Assembly: GCF_030247195.1 (NCBI RefSeq)
Contig: NC_080671.1
Coordinates: 94,933,870 to 94,997,869 of the forward strand
Direction of reading: 5' to 3'
Source of the DNA: Topomyia yanbarensis
Taxonomy: Eukaryota; Arthropoda; Insecta; Diptera; Culicidae
DNA length: 64,000 bases
A program made the translations under genes and the position numbers. The notes under the pieces were generated by a model. It had not been told where the DNA came from, did no database searches, and worked only from the letters and a program-made list of their open reading frames with translations. Positions 58,658-64,000 of this stretch are shown piece after piece (the stretch's first letter is position 1; every line of letters begins with the position of its first letter).

Positions 58658-59676
58658 TTACATTACATTTATCTTAACTAAATAACAATTAGTCTCTAAA
58701 TAACAATCAGAAAAGTCGAAATATTCATAAAGCTTATTAAATACATTGCACATGGCCCTAATGGGCTCGCTCTGGCCATATTCAGTACGTTGAAAGTCAA
58801 GTCTTAAAAAGTCTCGCGATCTTAAATATCTAGGGGGCACGTTAACATTAACCTGTGATAATATATCTGGGGCATCTATCTTACTAGTTAGAAGCTTTCC
58901 AATAAAAACAGCTCTAGATATATTTCTTCTTTTGGCAAGGGTATCCATGTCTAGCAAACGGCAGCGATCGACATATGGTGGTAGCTCCAGTGGGTTTTGC
59001 CATGGTAAAGATTTGAGAGCGTAACGAATGAACCTAGCTTGTACTGCTTCAATTCTATTTGTCCAAACACCCGTGTAAGGACTCCAGACGACCGCAGACG
59101 CTTCGAGAATAGAACGGACCAGAGAGAAGTATGTACAGAGATCGCAAACAGTACGAATCGGTAAATTCTTTTGCGATTCTTATGATGAAACCAAGGTTTC
59201 TATTTGCTTAGGATATAGTGTTTGAATAATGATCTTTGAAGGTCAGTTGTGAATCCAGCAGCACGCCAAGGTCTCTTACAACTGACACTCTTTCGAGTGA
59301 TTGTCCTGAGATCGAATAATTCCAAGGGATTGGATTTTTTCTGCGGGTAAATGAGATCACAAAGCATTTCGACACACTGAGAGTTAAAAAGGTTACGAGT
59401 ACACCAATAATAGAAAGCATCTAAGTATCGCTGTAGTGCGATGCAGTCTTCTATGAAACGTATGATGAGAAATAGTTTCAGATCGTCAGCGTAAATTAGT
59501 TTGCATCCCGACGGTAAGATAAAGCAAACGTCATTGAAGTACAAGGAAACAAGTAAGGGTCCGAGATTGCTTCCCTGGGGGTCTCCCGACATGTTGATGA
59601 AGCTATATGACTCATGACTCAACGAGATATGACTTGAGCCACTCCATGAAGTTTCGAGATGCACCAAGCCGCTCAA
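58658..59676 (-). pseudogene. LINE reverse transcriptase, catalytic part and C-terminal region
   Basis: After a frame change near 59640: 'GDPQGSNLGPLLVSLYFNDV' (motif B), 'CKLIYADDLKLFL' (motif C, YADD intact), 'SIEDCIALQRYLDAF'-like helix, then in another frame 'ERVSVVRDLGVLLDSQLTF' (thumb region). Further downstream 'WSPYTGVWTNRIEAVQ', 'RFIRYALKSLPW' and, from 58957, 'LAKRRNISRAVFIGKLL' and 'RSRDFLRLDFQRTEYGQ' form the usual C-terminal domain, ending near 58660. Three or more frame changes disable it. Confidence 0.82.
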
Positions 59677-60696
59677 TCTTCACTAGCAGAAGAGAGTGAT
59701 CGACGCGATCAAATGCCGCTTTGAGATCCGTATAGATAGCATCTACTTGGGCTCCAGACTCTATATGTTTAATACAGTGCGAGGTAAACTGAGCTAAATT
59801 CGTAGTTGTGGATCTAGCTGGGAAGAAGCCATGTTGTTCTGATGATATGTACGTTTTAGTTGCTCTGAATAGTACATTTATAGCAGGAATCCCATCTGGT
59901 CCAGCTGAAGTTGATGACTTCATTTTTCCAATAGCCGCAAGAATATCTTCATCGGAAAAGCTAATGTTACTTAGGTTCAACACATCACAAGGAACACCGC
60001 GGATACCGCATTCAATTTCACTTGAAAAATGCTTCGCAAACAGATCGCAGATATCACGAGGTGTGTTTTCAGATTCATCTGCCAGAAACAGACTGGTAGG
60101 AAGTCCATTCTCCTTGCGCTTTCCATTTACAAAAGACCAAAAGCTTTTTGGATTCCGTTTAAGATTGGATTGAGTTTTTGAAACATGTCTGGAATAAAGA
60201 AAGCGGTTGTACGATTCATAATTGCTGCTGGCGATAATAAACTCCTGCTTTGTGAATGGGTTGCGTCGGCTTGTATAATGGCGGAGTGCTGCTGCTTTCC
60301 AACTTTTGAGCTGTCGAAGGCGCCGATTTGACTAGGGAGGCTTATTGCGAGGACTAGGTGCCGGAACATGTACTCTAAACAAATCTGTTAAGGTGAGTGT
60401 AAACCTATCTACAGCAACAACAACATCTATTGCGTGTTTTAGCAGGTTCAACCAGTCGATATTCTATAGTGAGTTGTGAAGACCAGGAATATCGGCTTTT
60501 GTAATTAAAACTTAAAACTTCGGTCTTCAAGAATCTCATCGAAAGAAATCCGCTGGGGGCAGACCTGTGTCACTGCGAGAGGAGGGTGATATGAGTCAAT
60601 ATCGACTGCTTCAAAGATATAGCAGTTTTTCGAAGCTTCTTCTTGGACAAACAGCAGATCTAAGGTTCGATTCCGTTTGTTAATAACTGTACATAT
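59612..60696 (-). pseudogene. LINE linker and N-terminal reverse transcriptase with internal deletion
   Basis: 60696-59984 holds frameshifted linker sequence ('NPKSFWSFVNGKRKENGLP', 'SLFLADESENTPRDICDLF'). 59983-59612 is open for 123 codons: 'ISFSDEDILAAIGKMKSS', 'SAGPDGIP', then directly 'NVLFRATKTYISSEQHGFFP', 'RSTTTNLAQF' and 'DAIYTDLKAAFDRVDHSLL' (motif A with the first catalytic Asp). Between GPDGIP and NVLF related proteins have roughly 60-80 more residues, so a deletion has removed RT motifs 1-2. Confidence 0.8.
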
Positions 60697-61824
60697 TTAT
60701 GACATTTTTAGTATGGACATCCCATCGAGCAAAGCAATACTAGACCTTGAGAAAGTAGATTCAGATGGATCGGGAGAAGCGTAGCCAGAATAAGTGGATT
60801 TCCATATAAGCCCAGGCTGGTTATAATCGCCAAATAGTAAATGAACAGCGTTTGGTTCCAGAGAGTTAGTGATATCAAGCGCGGTATCGACATACGCTTG
60901 AATAACATTAGCGTCATCAGCAGAGTTCGGAGGAAGATACACAACATCTACACATATAGTGGCATCTTGAATGCGAATATTCACCCACAGTTGCTCAATA
61001 CCGTTGTTGTTAATTGTGTTTCGTTTTGACGATAGCCGGTTGGATACCGCGATAAGAACACCACCACCTCGCGTTTTTCCAGTACTTGATGGGTTACGAT
61101 CATTGCGGTAGATGGTGTAACTTGGTCCTAATAGCTGAATCGAGTTGATTTGATCGTTCAACCATGTTTCAGTTAAAACAATCACATCATAATCAACATC
61201 CGTGGCAGCAACGAACAGCTCATCGATTTTCGTACGAAGTCCTCTTACGTTCTGGTAATATATTCGAAGTTGATCACACATATTATCATCTGAAGACAGC
61301 ATACGTGTACGTTGAGGGCGATTTATAGCAATGGTAGTATCCACCTGCGGAGGAGATGGATTTTCAACGAGCGCAGTATCAACCTGTCCAACTTCGGAAG
61401 AACATATACACTCTTGATTTTTACCTGAGTAAACTGAAATTGAACTATTGTGATCATCGGATCCACTGTTTACATAACCGTTGGTGGAATCAAGCATATT
61501 TTGTCCATCAGTTGTCTGCAAATGGAGTTCATTTTGAGGAGGTGCAGTACCTAGCGTAACTTCGGCGGAACATATACCCTCCCTGGCTTTACCTGGCAGA
61601 GCAGGAGTTTCTACTAGCTCTTTTATTCCTGTGAAGTCATCCAAGTCTGATGTGTTATATTGTGATTCATCGTTGATCTGCAATCCAATCTGACTACAGT
61701 GTGGTGCAGTATCAATCCTAGCTTCAGGCGGGCATATACTGTTAATATATTTACCTGACAGAGCAGGAGTGTCGACTAGCTCTTCCAGTCCAAAATTGGT
61801 AGCAATCACATGATGGGCTGATTG
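60697..61824 (-). pseudogene. LINE ORF2 N-terminal region and endonuclease
   Basis: The frame is open for about 375 codons directly after the ORF1 stop; there is no ATG at its beginning (first in-phase candidate is a GTG at 61809). The first 180 residues are acidic and contain three degenerate copies of a 50-60 residue block ('ELVDTPALSGK', 'ELVETPALPGK', 'ISVYSGKNQECICSSE'). The endonuclease follows: 'YYQNVRGLRTKIDEL' (Asn motif), 'VIVLTETWLN' (catalytic Glu), 'GGGVLIAVSNR' and 'LLFGDYNQPGLIW' (Asp/Asn motif). It stops after 'ALLDGMSILK', before the final SDH motif, so the domain is truncated by decay. Confidence 0.8.
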
Positions 61825-62484
61825 CTATGCAGTATAGTCTGTTCGCTGCCTAGATTTCTTCAGTCTTTTCAGGTAGATCGGGCAATCTGAACTCCACGAA
61901 GAATGATCAATTGCGAGCTGATTGTCCCTAGGCTGATTGTTCCTCTCGATATTCGCGTTACAGCAGTTCACACATTTTGTGGATTCCGAGGTGCATTCCT
62001 TTCCATTATGTTCTTCCGCGCATTTAGGACAACGTAACGGTTTCGTGCATGTTGCTGCAATATGGCCGTGTTCGCAACAACGATAACAGCGAAGGACGTT
62101 TATATACTCGCGTACACTCTGCATCTTTCCCAGCCAAGATTAACACGCTGTACTGTCAATAGCATCTCAAATGTTCTTGCGTCGGTTTCAATGATCACCG
62201 ATCTTCTAGCTTCATCCTGCTTCTGATGTTCTACCAATCGAATGATTTTTATTTCAGCAGTTCAAGTATGTTATCGTCAGAAAATCCTAATATCTTCAGC
62301 CTAGGTTTGAGCGCAGTCTGGATTTCGACCTCGTAGTTGTCTTGAAGAGAAGACTTTGCCAGCATGAGAAGCATTTGAGCCGCCGCTTGAGTGTCACATC
62401 GTATAACCGCATATCCGTTTTCCTTTAACGAATACTTCTTTTACAGCAAACTGAACCGGGTCGATTTTCATCCGTATGACGCTT
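61825..62484 (-). pseudogene. LINE ORF1, C-terminal part with CCHC zinc knuckles
   Basis: Between 62484 and 62130 the protein continues across at least three frames ('RMKIDPVQFAVKEVFVKG', 'GYAVIRCDTQAAAQML', 'LKPRLKILGFSDDNILEL', 'ARRSVIIETDARTFEML'), a segment typical of LINE/gag-like RNA-binding domains. From 62124 one frame carries C-x2-C-x4-H-x4-C ('CYRCCEHGHIAATC') and C-x2-C-x3-H-x4-C ('CPKCAEEHNGKEC'), then a further CxxC. It ends at TAG 61827-61825. The endonuclease frame continues in the same phase immediately after that stop. Confidence 0.75.
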
Positions 62485-63186
62485 TTAGTTGTTTCGGCAC
62501 TTTGGTTTGAGAACCGTTTGCTCAAATTTGTTCGAAGTGTTGAGCTTGGCATGTGCGTTGCCGTCGGAGTTGCATAAGTTTTTTGGCTGTGCAGTTATCT
62601 TTCCGATACTGCTAATGCGACGTGGACCTAACCGTAATAGACCACCACCACCACTGTCGTTCGCAAGGTCTCCAAGTAGAGGTCTTTTGTTGGCTGGTAA
62701 ATCATTTGAGGGTAAACCAGTTCCTTTTCGCTTGAGATTACTCGATTTCCCCGATAGTACGCTGGCAAAACTGTATCCGTCGCTCAATCCACTAGCAGCC
62801 TGATCGTGATTAAAATTGAGGTTTTGAATTCTGGAAATAATGCTCTCAGCAATGCGAATTTCCATAGCCTGTACATGCTCTTCCAATACAGAGATTGCCT
62901 TAAGGGTCAGATCATTCATTCGATTTTCCTGCTGCTTATTCATATCGGTCATAGCTTTTAATATATCAGAGTACTTATTCTGCACATCAACCAGACAAAG
63001 CTGTTTCTTTCGGCATCCAAAGCACACATACCGAAGCGAGGTGTTCGCTCTTAATGCGGTAATACCAGCAAGATTGAAATCAGTACACTTGAAATGCAAT
63101 ATTTGATCACAACCGCCGAAGCAGTAAATGCGATCATTCTCGCTGGATATCTTCAGCGCATACGCACAACCCAGCACAGACGTCAC
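62485..63186 (-). pseudogene. LINE ORF1, N-terminal part with PHD-like zinc finger
   Basis: 233 codons from the ATG at 63186. Residues 22-58 hold C22-x3-C26-x4-H31-x2-C34 and C55-x2-C58, a PHD-type pattern (with C7 as a possible further ligand). Residues 65-115 are charged and likely coiled-coil ('NKQQENRMNDL'), followed by a Ser/Gly/Arg-rich linker. PHD fingers in ORF1 are documented for CR1-like elements. ORF1 proteins bind element RNA in the ribonucleoprotein. The frame breaks at about 62485 and continues in other frames. Confidence 0.75.
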
Positions 63187-63345
63187 TGTTCAAAGCAGTT
63201 TTGCGCCTTCTGCTTTGATCGCCCCGTGCGCGAGGACCCCGCGTACCGAAAGCAACTCCACCAACGGATTTTTCTGCTCAAAACGATGCAAAAACAATTG
63301 CAATTTTTGTTCGATATTTCGAAACAGCGTCACAGTTTAAAGTAG

Positions 63346-63660
63346 ATATTTATATCACTGGAACCGTCGTGCACTTATCTATACTATAAGATCAAATATG
63401 CTAATCAACTGTTAGTTATCGAAGCAGAGGATACAAATTTAATCGCAACAAACACATTCGAATCCGCGTCGCTTAAATCACAGGTCTTATTAAGCCATAA
63501 AAATGGGAAAGAATTTATATGTCACTGTAAGATGAATTAATCCGTTTTTTATATCAAATTTGAGCTCAGCGATCCCAAATTCACTAAAAATATATGGTTA
63601 CAAGACAAAATTCCCTAAAATTAAATGTAGTAGAGGAAGGGAACGCCAGTTAAAGGGGGA
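63346..63660. other. No gene seen
   Basis: A/T-rich spacer between the LINE 5' region and the terminal minisatellite. The exact 5' end of the LINE may lie within it. Confidence 0.4.
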
Positions 63661-63679
63661 GGGGAAGGTTGATGGTGTA

Positions 63680-64000
63680 AGGGAATTCGGCCAAATGATG
63701 TATTCGGCCAAATGACGCATTCGGCCAAATGACCCATTCGTCCAAATGACCCATTCGTCCAAATGAGCCATTCGACCAAATGACCCATTCGGCCAAATGA
63801 CCCATTCGGCTAAATGACCCAGTCGGCCGAATGACCCATTCGGCCAAATGACCCATTCGGCCAAATGACTCATTTGACCGAATGACTCATTTGGCCGAAC
63901 GAGTCATTTGGACAAACGACCCATTCGGCCAAATGACCCATTCGGCCAAATGACCCATTCGGCCAAATGACATATTCGGCCTAATGACCCGTTCGGCCAA
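63680..64000. repeat. 17-bp minisatellite ATTCGGCCAAATGACCC, runs off the window
   Basis: About 18 units of CCATTCGGCCAAATGAC (17 bp) with variants TTCGTCC, TTCGACC and TTCGGCTA. At 63868-63915 several units are in reverse orientation (TCATTTGGCCGAA). Three units make 51 bp, so both minus-strand frames (91 and 68 codons) are artefacts with a 17-residue period. It may be the subterminal array of a transposon lying beyond the window (inference from the similar iteron arrays elsewhere). Confidence 0.93.

Larger units (their letters stand above)
58640..63345 (-). mobile_element. Decayed non-LTR retrotransposon (CR1/Jockey-group), nearly full length
   Basis: On the minus strand the order is 5' region (about 63345-63187), gag-like ORF1 with PHD-like and CCHC fingers (63186-61825), endonuclease (61824-60697), linker (60696-59984), reverse transcriptase (59983-59200), C-terminal region (59200-58658) and a tail of ATGTA repeats (58675-58650). 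Frameshifts, stops and one internal RT deletion make it inactive. The PHD-like finger is known from CR1-like ORF1 proteins, while the CCHC knuckles are more usual in Jockey/I/R1 groups, so I leave the clade open. Its ends and target duplication are not resolved. Confidence 0.85.

Noticed and set aside
63598..63873. Minus-strand frames of 91 and 68 codons with a 17-residue period
   Set aside because: Produced by the 17-bp minisatellite in two phases.

Overview
The window is most likely from a culicine mosquito, probably Aedes-like. It is visibly AT-rich and built almost entirely of nested transposable elements. It carries three tRNA-derived SINEs of the Feilai type, a C-terminal fragment of an RTE-clade (JAM1/BovB-like) retrotransposon, and the dispersed repeat containing 'GAAAGGTTATGCAATCGCTC' that I recognise from Aedes genomes. 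I find no intact host protein-coding gene, rRNA or functional tRNA. It reads as intergenic DNA or a large intron. Species assignment is inference.

Layout. 1-1.7 kb: a copy of the ACGCGG family broken by a 359-bp insert with an 8-bp duplication and by a 685-bp palindromic element. 2.5-4.3 kb: a pogo/Tigger-like element with TA flanks, hosting a second inverted-repeat element. 4.66-4.88 kb: a small fold-back. 7.0-9.65 kb: copy 1 of an element with subterminal TTAGGCATAATGG iterons, hosting a ~240-bp (AAT)n tract and two small MITEs. 9.8 kb: a SINE. 10.3-10.7 kb: a hAT MITE with a perfect 8-bp duplication. 12.4-17.0 kb: a four-layer nest (hAT-like shell, Tigger-like MITE, fold-back, RTE fragment). 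22.5-26.3 kb: copy 2 of the TTAGGCATAATGG element, hosting a 1.6-kb fold-back. 29.7-30.2 kb: a 33-bp-period ACGCGG minisatellite element. 31.6-32.0 kb: a dispersed repeat dimer. 36.0-36.8 kb: a Harbinger-type MITE with TAA duplications. 38.2 kb: a SINE. 42.4-45.35 kb: a large inverted repeat holding a composite SINE and a ~1.45-kb CTCTGGA minisatellite. 47.5-49.2 kb: relics of a Loa/Jockey-type LINE. 49.6-53.0 kb: a 3.4-kb hAT-like element with a ~1.5-kb T-rich tract, inserted in a tandem repeat. 53.9-54.1 kb: a short insertion whose perfect 38-bp palindrome carries a hammerhead-like core on both strands. 55.1-55.6 kb: a second dispersed repeat dimer. 56.85-58.22 kb: a second, inverted copy of the Harbinger MITE with two further insertions. 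58.64-63.35 kb: a decayed non-LTR retrotransposon on the minus strand. 63.66 kb to the end: a 17-bp minisatellite.

The only recognisable coding sequence is retrotransposon protein: the LINE at 58.6-63.3 kb (PHD-like finger, CCHC knuckles, endonuclease, reverse transcriptase with YADD), the RTE fragment at 16.0-16.7 kb and the Loa-like relic at 47.8-48.5 kb. All are truncated or frameshifted. Because several families are present more than once, many insertions can be bounded against an unoccupied copy within the window.

Points most worth following up: an in-frame UAG in a TMV-type readthrough context between the gag-like and endonuclease parts of the LINE; the palindromic hammerhead-like motif; and a shared architecture in which several element families carry arrays of short iterons next to their ends.
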